A stretch of 13,197 nucleotides of DNA from an uncultured Bacteroides sp. (lineage in GTDB: Bacteria > Bacteroidota > Bacteroidia > Bacteroidales > Bacteroidaceae), in the NCBI GenBank assembly GCA_934716785.1, contig CAKUYM010000092.1, positions 1 to 13,197 on the forward strand. The letters run 5' to 3'. The position numbers were made by a program, and so were the translations under genes. Below are positions 1 to 7,978 of this stretch, in pieces. The notes beneath the pieces are model-generated. The model was not told the origin of the DNA. It did not search any database and saw only the letters and a program-made list of their open reading frames with translations. Position 1 is the stretch's first letter; each line of letters starts with the position of its first letter.

Positions 1-1350
1 GGGGCATGCGGTCATCGGAAGGCTGTAGATTACGATTCATTGCTGGTAGCCGACCCGATTGACGTGAACCTGAAGTCGATGTCATTGCCTGCCCGCACCG
101 TTCAGCCTATCTGGGTACAATGTTGGATTCCGCAGTCTGCCGCCCCCGGAACTTATAAAGGGGAGCTGTTGGTCAATGACGGCTCCAACCTGTTGCAACG
201 TCTGAATCTTGAAATCAACGTCTCTTCCCGCGAACTTCCCCAACCGTCGGAATGGGCTTTTCATTTGGATTTATGGCAAAGCCCGTATGCTGTAGCCCGT
301 TACTATCAGGTCCCTTTGTGGAGTCGGGAGCATCTCGAAGCCATGCGCCCTTTGATGAAGATGCTGGCGGATGCAGGACAGAAGATCATCACGGCAACGT
401 TGATGCATAAGCCATGGAACGGACAGACGGAGGACTATTTCGATACGATGGTAACGTGGATAAAACGCACGGACGGTACATGGGCTTTTGACTATACGAT
501 CTTCGACCGTTGGGTGGAATTTATGATGAGTATCGGCATCAACAAACAGATCAACTGTTACTCGATGGTTCCTTGGGAGTTGTCTTTCCAATATTATGAC
601 CAAGCAACGAATTCGTTGCAGTTTGTAAAGACCGCACCGGGCGAACAGGCTTATGAGGAAATGTGGGTGGCGATGCTTACTTCCTTTTCCAAGCATCTGA
701 AAGAAAAAGGATGGTTTGATATTTGTGCCATCGCAATGGACGAGCGCCCGATGGAGGTGATGCAGAAAACGTTGAAGGTGATTCGTAAAGCCGACCCGGA
801 TTTTAAAGTTTCGTTGGCAGGAAATTATCATGCGCAGATAGAGCCCGACTTGTACGACTATTGTATCGCAATCGGACAGAACTTCCCCGAAGATGTACGT
901 ATCCGTCGTGCAGCCGAGAACAAGCGTAGCACTTATTATACTTGTTGCACGGAAGCCCATCCCAACACATTTACTTTCTCCGATCCTGCTGAGGCTGCAT
1001 GGATGAGCTTTTATTCGGCCAAGAAACACTTGGACGGCTATTTGCGCTGGGCGTATAACAGTTGGCCGCTGGAGCCGCTGCTTGATTCGCGCTTCCGCAC
1101 TTGGGCAGCCGGAGATACATACCTCGTATATCCCGGAGCACGTAGCAGCATCCGCTTTGAACGCTTGATAGAAGGAGTGCAGGCACATGAGAAAATAAAT
1201 ATCCTTCGCCGTGAGTTTGAGAAGAAAGGTGATAAAGCCGGATTGAAAAAGATAGAAAAAATGCTGGCTCCGTTCAATTTAGGGAATATGCCGGAGATTC
1301 CGGCGGCAGTCACTGTGAACAAAGCCAATCAGATATTGAATTCATTATAA
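1..1350 (+). CDS. GH123-family (DUF4091) glycoside hydrolase, N-terminus missing
   Basis: The reading frame is open from base 1, so the gene begins upstream of the window. The TTG at 40 is an internal Leu codon, not a start. About 449 C-terminal residues are present. They show a short beta-rich linker (ending near SSRELPQPSEW) followed by a TIM-barrel-like catalytic region. The pair Asp-Glu in AMDERP (codons 739-744) fits the catalytic dyad of GH123 enzymes. In that family these residues support substrate-assisted hydrolysis of beta-linked GalNAc: the Asp stabilises the oxazolinium intermediate and the Glu is the general acid. The C-terminal run RFRTWAAGDTYLVYPG with SIRFERLIEG is typical of DUF4091 proteins. 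Such proteins are usually exported, but the signal peptide lies outside the window. Family membership is strong. Substrate is inferred, because many DUF4091 proteins are uncharacterised. The phosphatase gene follows after 69 bp on the same strand. Confidence 0.88.
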   Translation, partial: GACGHRKAVDYDSLLVADPIDVNLKSMSLPARTVQPIWVQCWIPQSAAPGTYKGELLVNDGSNLLQRLNLEINVSSRELPQPSEWAFHLDLWQSPYAVARYYQVPLWSREHLEAMRPLMKMLADAGQKIITATLMHKPWNGQTEDYFDTMVTWIKRTDGTWAFDYTIFDRWVEFMMSIGINKQINCYSMVPWELSFQYYDQATNSLQFVKTAPGEQAYEEMWVAMLTSFSKHLKEKGWFDICAIAMDERPMEVMQKTLKVIRKADPDFKVSLAGNYHAQIEPDLYDYCIAIGQNFPEDVRIRRAAENKRSTYYTCCTEAHPNTFTFSDPAEAAWMSFYSAKKHLDGYLRWAYNSWPLEPLLDSRFRTWAAGDTYLVYPGARSSIRFERLIEGVQAHEKINILRREFEKKGDKAGLKKIEKMLAPFNLGNMPEIPAAVTVNKANQILNSL

Positions 1351-1419
1351 ATTGATTGTTTGTCCTCTGTGGTGAACCCTATTGTTCAGCTTATTCCTGA
1401 ATCTGTTAAAAGTAAGATT

Positions 1420-1890
1420 ATGAAAAAGATATTATTCGTGTGTTTGGGAAATATCTGCCGTAGTTCTGCGGCAGAAGGCGTGATGCTTCACTTGATAAAA
1501 GAAGCGGGATTGGAAAAGGAATTTGTGATAGACTCCGCCGGAATATTGTCTTATCATCAAGGCGAACTGCCGGATAGCCGGATGCGCGCCCATGCGGCAC
1601 GACGCGGTTATGCGCTGGTGCATCGCTCGCGTCCCGTCCGTACGGAAGATTTTTATAATTTTGATTTGATTATCGGCATGGACGACCGCAATATCGATGA
1701 TTTGAGAGAAAAAGCGCCTTCTCCCGAAGAGTGGAAGAAGATTCACCGTATGACGGAATATTGCTTCCACATTCCTGCCGATCATGTCCCCGACCCCTAT
1801 TATGGAGGAGCCGAGGGATTTGAATATGTGCTCGATGTGCTTGAAGATGCTTGTTCCGGTCTGCTTACTTCTTTAACTCAGGATAGCTGA
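1420..1890 (+). CDS. low-molecular-weight protein tyrosine phosphatase
   Basis: This is a 156-residue cytoplasmic phosphatase, the usual length for the family. The P-loop CX5R lies at the very N-terminus as VCLGNICRS, with nucleophile Cys8 and Arg14. The general-acid Asp125 sits in the C-terminal DPYYGG motif. I chose the ATG at 1420 because it places the P-loop 7 residues in, as is normal. The frame is open upstream to a TTG at 1360, which would add 20 residues without family resemblance. Members dephosphorylate protein tyrosine, and in many bacteria they act on tyrosine kinases of polysaccharide export. No such kinase is visible here, so the partner is unknown. Its 3' end overlaps the convergent 7TM-HD gene by 26 bp. 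No clear promoter was found in the 69-bp gap upstream, so read-through from the glycosidase gene is possible. Confidence 0.93.
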   Translation: MKKILFVCLGNICRSSAAEGVMLHLIKEAGLEKEFVIDSAGILSYHQGELPDSRMRAHAARRGYALVHRSRPVRTEDFYNFDLIIGMDDRNIDDLREKAPSPEEWKKIHRMTEYCFHIPADHVPDPYYGGAEGFEYVLDVLEDACSGLLTSLTQDS

Positions 1891-3943
1891 TTCGGGTATG
1901 ATAAGCAATCTTTAGTTTTTCTTTGAACACAGCCTTCACTGTTGCGATGTCCTTGAAAGTGATGGGACATTCCTTGAAATAACCTTCAGTAACCTGGGAG
2001 TCGATTATCTTGTCGACCAGGTTGCTGATACTTTCTTCCGTATATTCCGGCAGGCTGCGTGAGGCGGCTTCAACGGCGTCCGCCATCATTAGGATGGCCT
2101 GCTCCTTGGTGAACGGATTCGGACCGGGATAAGTGAACAGTTTATTATTCGGCTCTTCACCCGGATGCTCGTTCTTCCATGAGATATAGAAATATTTTGT
2201 TTTCCCCTGTCCGTGATGAGTACTGATAAAGTCTTTGATTACTTTAGGCAGATTGTGCTTGTCGGCCAGCTTCAGTCCGTTCGTGACATGGCTGATAACG
2301 ATCTGCGCACTTTGCTCGTAGCTCAGATTCTTGTGCGGGTTGATACCGCCCGACTGGTTTTCCGTAAAGAATGCCGGATTCTCCATCTTTCCGATATCGT
2401 GATACAGAGCGCCTGTACGCACCAACTGGCTTTTGGCACCGATGCGGATAGCTGCTTCTGCTGCTAAATTGGCCACCTGCATAGAATGCTGGAACGTGCC
2501 GGGAGCTGTCTCCGACATTTGTCTCAACAGGTCGTTATTGATATTTGAAAGTTCTACCAAAGTGACGTTGGAAGTGAACCCGAATGTTTTCTCCAGCAAG
2601 AACAATAACGGATAAGCGAACAGCAGCAAGATGCCGTTGATAAAGAAATAGGTGTACATCCGTATGTTCAGTTTCGAGAAGTCGGTAGAAAGCCCGTTCT
2701 CGGTCATCAGCTCGAATGCGAAATAAACGGCTACATAAGTCAGTATCACCAAAAATGCCGTGCGGAATAACTGCGATCTCTGCGACAACTCCCGCAAACT
2801 GAAGATTGCCACCAGTCCGGCAGCCAGTTGGGTGAGGATAAACTCATGCGGAAAGCGAAGTGATATGGAACAGATCAATATCGTGATGACATGCGTCAGG
2901 AAAGCTGTTCTCGAATCGAGGAACACGCGGATAATAATCGGCAGCATCGCATAAGGAAGAATGTACACGTTGAATACATTATTCGTCACCATCAGAGCTG
3001 TGACGACGCAGAAAAATACAATCAATGTGAACAGCAGCGACAGACTCCCTTTCCGTTGGTAATAATCTTTTCTGAACAGGTCGAGATAGAGCATGAAGCA
3101 GAGCATCAGCACACCGACAAACAGGATTTGTCCTCCGAGAATCAGGCGGCTTTGTCCCATGGACTCATTGCGCTTGATGGACTCTTTGCGCAGTGACTCC
3201 AATATATTGTAAGTCTCCGGACTGATGATTTCGCCGCGGTCGATAATCTTTTGTCCGCTGACTACCAGACCCTTTGCCCATGAGTAGTTGTTCAGCATCT
3301 CTTCTTTGGCAGCTTGCGTTCTCTGCTCGTCAAAGGTGAGGTTGGGGGTGATGTACTCGTTCAGAGAACATTGCCTCAGTATTTCGCGGTTGAAGTGGGC
3401 GGAATCTGCCGAAAGCAGGTATTCGTATGCTTTTTTTACAGTGTAAAGCTCATCCGTCGGGTGTGAGTTGGCGAGCTTGTCATCAATGACCATGATAGCC
3501 GAGGTACTGTCTTTCTGTAGCTGCCCGATATTCTCCGTAGATACGATTCCCGCCTGATAGATTGTTTTAAGAGTGCGTTCGATATAGCGCAAGTAGTCAA
3601 TGGAAGGAAGTATTCCCTTCAGATTAGTCTGATAACTCTCTTTCAGTCGGGTTATCGCGTCTTTTTCAATTTTCTTGTCCAGTTCATAATAAGGTTGGAA
3701 GAGAGCGAACAGACTGTCTTGCTCCTTCTTCACCACCGCATCATCTTTATAGATAGGAAAATCGAAGGTGGCTATTAGCTGCCCGTATTTCCAAGGCTTG
3801 TTTATGTCAAACTGATAGTTGAACTTGCCGTCACGTGGCAGAAAGTAGACAATCAATGCCACAGTACTCACGAATAGCAGTGATTTATATAGCAAATCTC
3901 TCCATGAAAAACTCTTTTTCTTCTTCAATTGTTCCATATCCAT
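1865..3943 (-). CDS. 7TM-HD family membrane phosphodiesterase (PgpH-like, probable c-di-AMP hydrolase)
   Basis: This 692-residue integral membrane protein has the PgpH/7TM-HD layout. A basic N-terminus and one membrane segment (about residues 18-35) precede an extracytoplasmic domain (about 40-265). Roughly seven hydrophobic helices follow (about 270-460), then a cytoplasmic HD domain. The HD domain is clear: EAPG-type entry (ETAPGTFQHSMQVANLA, His about 486), the HD dyad in LYHDIGKM (His515-Asp516), and a later STHHGQGKTKYFY. Characterised members hydrolyse cyclic di-AMP to pApA, so a role in c-di-AMP homeostasis is likely but inferred. The start is ATG at 3943 (MDMEQL) or 3937 (MEQL). A TTG at 3976 would add a poorly fitting N-terminus. 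The gene is divergent from gltX across an 87-bp A/T-rich gap (3944-4030) that includes a nine-base A-run. It converges on the phosphatase gene, with a 26-bp overlap. Confidence 0.93.
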   Translation of the reverse strand: MDMEQLKKKKSFSWRDLLYKSLLFVSTVALIVYFLPRDGKFNYQFDINKPWKYGQLIATFDFPIYKDDAVVKKEQDSLFALFQPYYELDKKIEKDAITRLKESYQTNLKGILPSIDYLRYIERTLKTIYQAGIVSTENIGQLQKDSTSAIMVIDDKLANSHPTDELYTVKKAYEYLLSADSAHFNREILRQCSLNEYITPNLTFDEQRTQAAKEEMLNNYSWAKGLVVSGQKIIDRGEIISPETYNILESLRKESIKRNESMGQSRLILGGQILFVGVLMLCFMLYLDLFRKDYYQRKGSLSLLFTLIVFFCVVTALMVTNNVFNVYILPYAMLPIIIRVFLDSRTAFLTHVITILICSISLRFPHEFILTQLAAGLVAIFSLRELSQRSQLFRTAFLVILTYVAVYFAFELMTENGLSTDFSKLNIRMYTYFFINGILLLFAYPLLFLLEKTFGFTSNVTLVELSNINNDLLRQMSETAPGTFQHSMQVANLAAEAAIRIGAKSQLVRTGALYHDIGKMENPAFFTENQSGGINPHKNLSYEQSAQIVISHVTNGLKLADKHNLPKVIKDFISTHHGQGKTKYFYISWKNEHPGEEPNNKLFTYPGPNPFTKEQAILMMADAVEAASRSLPEYTEESISNLVDKIIDSQVTEGYFKECPITFKDIATVKAVFKEKLKIAYHTRISYPELKK

Positions 3944-3995
3944 TGAATTTTTTGCGAAAAGTACAAAAAAAAACAATAGTGTGGAAAAAAAGGTT

Positions 3996-4003
3996 TAATT
4001 TTG
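3996..4003 (+). promoter_or_regulatory. candidate -7 element for gltX
   Basis: TAATTTTG matches the Bacteroides -7 consensus TAnnTTTG exactly. It lies 27 bp before the gltX ATG, which would give a leader of about 20 nt. No good -33 TTTG is visible 19-21 bp upstream, so the call rests on the -7 box and position alone. Confidence 0.45.
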
Positions 4004-4030
4004 CCGCGATTTACTATACTAACCCGAATT

Positions 4031-5557
4031 ATGGCAGAAAGAAAAGTAAGAGTTCGTTTTGCTCCGAGTCCTACAGGGGCATTGCACATCGGTGGTGTGC
4101 GTACAGCTTTGTATAATTATCTATTTGCACGCCAACATGGCGGAGACCTGATATTTCGTATTGAAGATACTGACTCTAACCGGTTCGTTCCGGGAGCGGA
4201 AGAGTATATACTCGAATCTTTCAAGTGGCTGGGTATTCATTTTGATGAAGGAGTGAGCTTCGGTGGCGAATATGGTCCGTATCGGCAGTCCGAACGTCGC
4301 GAAATCTACAAGAAGTATGTGCAGATTCTGTTGGAAAACGGAAAGGCATACATCGCCTTTGATACTCCGGCCGAACTGGATGCCAAGCGTGCGGAAATCG
4401 CCAACTTCCAATATGACGCGTCTACCCGCGGGATGATGCGCAACTCACTGACCATGCCGAAAGAAGAGGTGGACGCGTTGATTGCTGAAGGCAAACAATA
4501 CGTGGTTCGTTTCAAAATCGAACCGAATGAGGATGTACATGTGAACGACCTGATTCGTGGGGAAGTGATTATCAATTCGTCTATCCTTGACGACAAGGTG
4601 CTTTATAAATCGGCAGACGAACTGCCTACCTACCATTTGGCAAATATCGTAGACGACCATTTGATGGAAGTCTCCCACGTAATCCGTGGTGAAGAATGGC
4701 TGCCCTCCGCTCCGTTGCATGTACTGTTGTACCGTGCTTTCGGTTGGGAAGACACGATGCCGGAGTTTGCTCACCTGCCTTTGCTGCTGAAACCGGAAGG
4801 TAACGGTAAATTGAGCAAGCGCGACGGTGACCGTTTGGGATTCCCGGTATTCCCGTTGGAATGGCATGACCCGAAATCGGGAGAAGTTTCTTCCGGTTAT
4901 CGCGAGTCAGGCTATCTGCCCGAAGCTGTTATCAATTTCCTCGCTTTGTTGGGATGGAATCCGGGCAATGACCAGGAAGTGATGTCGATGGACGAACTTA
5001 TTAAACTGTTCAACTTGAGCCATTGCAGCAAGTCCGGTGCTAAATTCGATTATAAGAAGGGAATGTGGTTCAACCATGAATATATCATGATGAAGCCCGA
5101 CAGCGAACTTGCCGAACTGTTCAAACCTGTGCTGAAGGAGCATGGGGTGGATGTTGCCGCTTTCAGTGACGCTTATTTGGCGAAGGTCGTTTCCTTGGTG
5201 AAGGGACGTGTCAACTTTGTGAAAGAGTTGTGGGATCAGAGCCGCTTCTTCTTCGTGGCTCCCGAACAATATGCCGAGAAGGATGTCAAGAAACGCTGGT
5301 CGGAAGATACTCCCCGCATTATGGGCGAATTGGTGGAGGTGCTTGCCGGTATTGAAGATTTCTCGTCCAAGCCTGCAGAAGATATCGTTATCGGCTGGAT
5401 TACGGAGAAGGGCTACCACATGGGTAACGTGATGAATGCTTTCCGTCTGGCTGTGGTTGGAGAATGCAAAGGACCTCATATGTTCGATATCACCGAACTG
5501 ATAGGTAAGGAAGAGACTATCGGCCGTATTCAGGCTGCAGTGAAGAGACTGGGATGA
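4031..5557 (+). CDS. gltX: glutamyl-tRNA synthetase
   Basis: This is a class I aminoacyl-tRNA synthetase of 508 residues that charges tRNA-Glu with glutamate in the cytoplasm. The N-terminus [17 protein letters not shown] carries the HIGH-type signature (HIGG, residues 19-22). The second ATP-binding signature is KLSKRDG, starting at Lys260. Between them are the expected glutamate-binding and acceptor-binding elements, including the [14 protein letters not shown] and [14 protein letters not shown] blocks. The C-terminal third is the helical anticodon-binding region. The ATG at 4031 places the catalytic motif 10 residues in. The upstream in-frame TTG at 4001 lies inside the probable promoter and is rejected. 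waaA follows 44 bp later on the same strand and is probably co-transcribed. The call is secure. Confidence 0.98.
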   Translation: MAERKVRVRFAPSPTGALHIGGVRTALYNYLFARQHGGDLIFRIEDTDSNRFVPGAEEYILESFKWLGIHFDEGVSFGGEYGPYRQSERREIYKKYVQILLENGKAYIAFDTPAELDAKRAEIANFQYDASTRGMMRNSLTMPKEEVDALIAEGKQYVVRFKIEPNEDVHVNDLIRGEVIINSSILDDKVLYKSADELPTYHLANIVDDHLMEVSHVIRGEEWLPSAPLHVLLYRAFGWEDTMPEFAHLPLLLKPEGNGKLSKRDGDRLGFPVFPLEWHDPKSGEVSSGYRESGYLPEAVINFLALLGWNPGNDQEVMSMDELIKLFNLSHCSKSGAKFDYKKGMWFNHEYIMMKPDSELAELFKPVLKEHGVDVAAFSDAYLAKVVSLVKGRVNFVKELWDQSRFFFVAPEQYAEKDVKKRWSEDTPRIMGELVEVLAGIEDFSSKPAEDIVIGWITEKGYHMGNVMNAFRLAVVGECKGPHMFDITELIGKEETIGRIQAAVKRLG

Positions 5558-5601
5558 TGTCCCGGTTTCTCTTCTGTCATTATTAAATAATATAATTTGT
5601 T

Positions 5602-6825
5602 ATGCTTTACAATCTGGCGATTATCCTCTACGATTTCGTAATTCATCTGGCCGCCCCATTCAGTCGCAAACCTCGTAAGATGATGAAGGGACACTGGGTG
5701 GTGTATGAATTGTTACGCCAGCAGGTAGAGAAGGGCGAACGGTATATATGGTTTCATGCCGCTTCGTTGGGCGAGTTCGAACAAGGGCGTCCGCTGATAG
5801 AGAAAATCCGGTCGGTATATCCCGGCTATAAAATATTGCTGACTTTCTTTTCGCCTTCCGGCTATGAGGTACGGAAGAATTACCGGGGAGCGGATATCGT
5901 CTGTTATCTTCCGTTCGACAAACCGCGGAATGTGAAGAAGTTTCTTGATATCACAAACCCTTGCATGGCTTTCTTCATCAAGTATGAGTTTTGGAAAAAC
6001 TACCTGGATGAACTTCATAAGCGCCGCATCCCGGTATATAGCGTGTCGTCTATTTTCCGTCGCGAACAGATATTTTTTAAGTGGTACGGTGGAACTTACC
6101 GGGGTGTTCTGAAGGATTTCGATCACTTGTTTGTGCAGAACGAGGCTTCGAAACGCTACTTGTCGAAGATTGGTATCAGCCGCGTGACGGTAGTTGGGGA
6201 TACCCGTTTCGACCGGGTGCTGCAAATTCGCGAAGAAGCCAAGGACCTTCCGTTGGTGGAGAAGTTCAAGGGCGACAACACCTTTACGTTCGTTGCCGGA
6301 AGTTCATGGGGACCGGACGAAGATCTGTTCCTCGAATATTTCAACAACCATCCGGAAATGAAACTGATTATCGCCCCTCACGTGATAGATGAGAACCATC
6401 TGGTAGAGATAATCAGTAAGCTGAAACGCCCGTATGTGCGCTACACCCGTGCCGACGAGCGGAATGTGCTGAAAGCGGATTGCTTGATTATAGACTGTTT
6501 CGGGTTGCTTTCTTCCATTTATCGGTATGGGGAAATTGCTTATATCGGCGGTGGTTTTGGCGTGGGTATCCACAACACACTGGAAGCAGCCGTATATGGC
6601 ATTCCTGTAATCTTCGGACCGAAGTATCAGAAGTTTATGGAGGCTGTGCAGCTGCTTGAAGCTAAAGGTGCTTACTCCATCAAGGATTACAGTGAACTGC
6701 AGACTTTATTGGACCGCTTCCGCTCGGACGAAGTTTTCTTGCGTGAGACCGGAATGAATGCCGGCTATTACGTGACGAGTAATGCCGGAGCGACAGAGAA
6801 GATTATGCACATGATTAACTTCTGA
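5602..6825 (+). CDS. waaA: 3-deoxy-D-manno-octulosonic acid (Kdo) transferase
   Basis: This 407-residue GT30 glycosyltransferase transfers Kdo from CMP-Kdo to the lipid A precursor on the cytoplasmic face of the inner membrane. The first 20 residues are hydrophobic and fit the usual N-terminal membrane anchor. The family motif WFHAASLGEFEQGRPL follows (His52, Glu58). Glu58 aligns with the catalytic Glu of characterised WaaA enzymes. The C-terminal GT-B lobe has the nucleotide-sugar motif AYIGGGFGVGIHNTLEAAVYG (from about residue 313) followed by PVIFGPKY. Length is normal. Whether it adds one Kdo or two cannot be read from the sequence. It sits 44 bp after gltX. Downstream lies a 195-bp gap with a repeat array, and then a gene pair that includes a possible lipid A deacylase. 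Also known as kdtA. Confidence 0.96.
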   Translation: MLYNLAIILYDFVIHLAAPFSRKPRKMMKGHWVVYELLRQQVEKGERYIWFHAASLGEFEQGRPLIEKIRSVYPGYKILLTFFSPSGYEVRKNYRGADIVCYLPFDKPRNVKKFLDITNPCMAFFIKYEFWKNYLDELHKRRIPVYSVSSIFRREQIFFKWYGGTYRGVLKDFDHLFVQNEASKRYLSKIGISRVTVVGDTRFDRVLQIREEAKDLPLVEKFKGDNTFTFVAGSSWGPDEDLFLEYFNNHPEMKLIIAPHVIDENHLVEIISKLKRPYVRYTRADERNVLKADCLIIDCFGLLSSIYRYGEIAYIGGGFGVGIHNTLEAAVYGIPVIFGPKYQKFMEAVQLLEAKGAYSIKDYSELQTLLDRFRSDEVFLRETGMNAGYYVTSNAGATEKIMHMINF

Positions 6826-6850
6826 GCAGCTTCTACAAGGAGTAATAATA

Positions 6851-6960
6851 CTCACCGCAATGAGAGTGTTTTCTCGTCGTGGTGAGAGTAAAAACTCATC
6901 GTTATGAGAAAATTTTCTCATCGCGATGAGTTTTTTTTCTCATAGCGTTGAGAATTGTTT
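6851..6960. repeat. five palindromic 22-bp tandem repeats upstream of a promoter
   Basis: Five units start at 6851, 6873, 6895, 6917 and 6939, an exact 22-bp period. Each has a 14-bp imperfect palindrome followed by an 8-bp A/T-rich spacer (8 bp of only A/T in units 3 and 4). The cores are CTCACCGCAATGAG, CTCGTCGTGGTGAG, CTCATCGTTATGAG, CTCATCGCGATGAG and CTCATAGCGTTGAG. The consensus is CTCATCGnnATGAG. The outer CTC and GAG, the central G7 and T11 are invariant. Unit 4 is a perfect palindrome. Period 22 is close to two turns of B-DNA, so the sites would face the same side of the helix. The last spacer contains the -33 element of the next promoter. The best reading is an array of binding sites for a dimeric regulator. 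A role in ending waaA transcription is the alternative. The regulator is unknown. Confidence 0.85.
6890..6935 (+). terminator. large hairpin within the array, possible waaA terminator
   Basis: AAAAACTCATCG (6890-6901) is the exact reverse complement of CGATGAGTTTTT (6924-6935). Inside it, after a 2-nt mismatch, ATGAGAAAATTTTCTCAT (6904-6921) is itself a perfect palindrome. In RNA this could fold as a 12-bp stem, a small internal loop and about 7 more pairs. A T-run (6931-6938) sits at the 3' edge, partly inside the stem. This resembles an intrinsic terminator for the gltX-waaA transcript, 65 bp after waaA. It follows from repeat units 3 and 4, so the structure may be incidental to a DNA-binding role. 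Confidence 0.4.
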
Positions 6961-6989
6961 GAGAATAATTGAAATATATACTACTTTTG
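6958..6989 (+). promoter_or_regulatory. Bacteroides-type promoter for the lipoprotein/PagL-like pair
   Basis: TTTG at 6958-6961 (-33) is separated by 20 bp from TACTTTTG at 6982-6989 (-7). Both match the Bacteroides sigma-ABfr consensus (TTTG, 19-21 bp, TAnnTTTG). Transcription should start near 6995, giving a leader of about 25 nt before the ATG at 7021. The -33 lies in the spacer of the fifth 22-bp repeat, so a protein bound to the array would touch or abut RNA polymerase. Confidence 0.75.
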
Positions 6990-7011
6990 TCCTCATCGAA
7001 AATGACAAAAG
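6984..7011. repeat. inverted repeat over the probable transcription start
   Basis: CTTTTGTC (6984-6991) and GACAAAAG (7004-7011) are exact reverse complements flanking a 12-base loop. The left arm overlaps the -7 box. The loop begins CTCATCG, the same half-site as in the upstream 22-bp array. It could be an operator at the start site or a hairpin in the 5' end of the transcript next to the ribosome-binding region of the lipoprotein gene. Confidence 0.55.
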
Positions 7012-7020
7012 GACAATCGT

Positions 7021-7974
7021 ATGAAAAAGCTCATAGACTTGGCGGCATATTTTCTTATACTATCGGTGTTTTATAGTTGCAACAGCGATGTGTTTGTTGA
7101 CGATTTCCGATCTTCTGAAACCGAGGTGGCCTTGGATGGGAACGGGGATGTCGCAGTGATTCGGTTTGCTTCTTCCAACTGGGATTTGTTGCAGATTCAC
7201 ACTTACTATTCAACCCCATGTTCGTGTAAGGTTTATGATGCGGACGGTAAGTTGGTAGCGACAGAGCAATATCCGTATCTGGAGGGGTTGGGGAAGATTG
7301 TATGCAGTGATGGGCTGGTAGATTTCACTGTCGAACGTACTAATCCCAAGGAAGTGAAGATAACGGTAGATGAGAATGCCCGCGCTACTCATTATCGGTT
7401 TAATCTCATGGCAAGCAATGAGTATAAATCACAGGACATATCTGTTGATATCGCCCCGTCGGACAGGTATGTGTTTGATCATATCACCTACTCTTTGAAC
7501 ACGTATCTTTTTGACGATAAGACTGAGAGAGGAGCCGGTATTTACTGTCCTAACGGTTCAAATGAGGTGTCCTTTTCCTTTTTCATGTATCCTTATGATG
7601 GCATTTGCTCTTCTGCGATATTCAAGAGTGACATGCCTGAGGTTTTCCAACTTTTCGGGGAAGGCAACCTGACGGTAGAGATACCTGATTTGGTAGGTAA
7701 CAGTCTGGTGATGAACGGCAAGCAGGCGCAATATATTTCAACCAAACAAGAATGGTCTTTCCCAAGTACGGAACGGAAAGAGATTGTTATCCCACCTTAT
7801 ACCAATCAGCGTATTGTTCCGGTGATAGATTACGGTTGGTTTGAAACCGCATACACCCTCTATGCCACTCATCCCAAGACCGGGAAGCAACGAATCATAA
7901 CCGGTACGTTGGAAGGACAGGTGCCTGTAGATTATCATATAATACGTGAAACCCTCAGCAATGGCAATAATTAA
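7021..7974 (+). CDS. exported lipoprotein of unknown function, possibly BACON-like
   Basis: This 317-residue protein has a type II signal peptide: a Lys-rich start, a hydrophobic stretch, and a lipobox ending FYSC with Cys20 as the predicted lipidation site. The mature protein is soluble and beta-rich, with no membrane helix and no catalytic motif I recognise. Residues about 35-140 have strand spacing that recalls BACON-type beta-sandwich domains: a Gly-rich start, a Trp in SSNWDL, then VKITVDENARATHYRF and a final ISVDIA strand. This resemblance is by eye only. It carries several Cys pairs (CSC at about residue 68). The next gene, the PagL-like barrel, starts 4 bp after its stop codon, so the two are almost certainly co-transcribed and may act together at the outer membrane. 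Acidic residues soon after Cys20 (NSDVFVDDF) weakly suggest surface export. No function is assigned. Confidence 0.85.
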   Translation: MKKLIDLAAYFLILSVFYSCNSDVFVDDFRSSETEVALDGNGDVAVIRFASSNWDLLQIHTYYSTPCSCKVYDADGKLVATEQYPYLEGLGKIVCSDGLVDFTVERTNPKEVKITVDENARATHYRFNLMASNEYKSQDISVDIAPSDRYVFDHITYSLNTYLFDDKTERGAGIYCPNGSNEVSFSFFMYPYDGICSSAIFKSDMPEVFQLFGEGNLTVEIPDLVGNSLVMNGKQAQYISTKQEWSFPSTERKEIVIPPYTNQRIVPVIDYGWFETAYTLYATHPKTGKQRIITGTLEGQVPVDYHIIRETLSNGNN

Positions 7975-7978
7975 GAAT

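Noticed and set aside
271..1188. 305-codon open frame on the - strand
   Set aside because: It is wholly antisense to the GH123-family gene, which has family motifs along its length. The antisense product has no recognisable domain or signal.
1359..1387. Promoter for the tyrosine phosphatase (TTTG at 1359-1362, TATTGTTC at 1380-1387)
   Set aside because: The -7 match has two mismatches and the spacer is 17 bp, shorter than the usual 19-21 bp.
3944..4030. Promoter for the 7TM-HD gene (TACTTTTC at 3963-3956 on the - strand)
   Set aside because: It misses one consensus base, has no -33 box at the right distance, and leaves only 12 bp to the start codon.
6860..6907. 15-codon open frame (MRVFSRRGESKNSSL) inside the repeat array, preceded by AAGGAG at 6837-6842
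   Set aside because: The Shine-Dalgarno-like site is 17 bp from the ATG, too far for normal initiation, and the codons simply follow the 22-bp repeats.
6851..6960. CRISPR array
   Set aside because: The units are too short (22 bp), the spacers are only 8 bp and A/T-rich, and no cas gene is present.
6826..7020. Invertible (phase-variable) promoter
   Set aside because: No pair of long inverted repeats flanks the promoter, and no site-specific recombinase gene is in the window.
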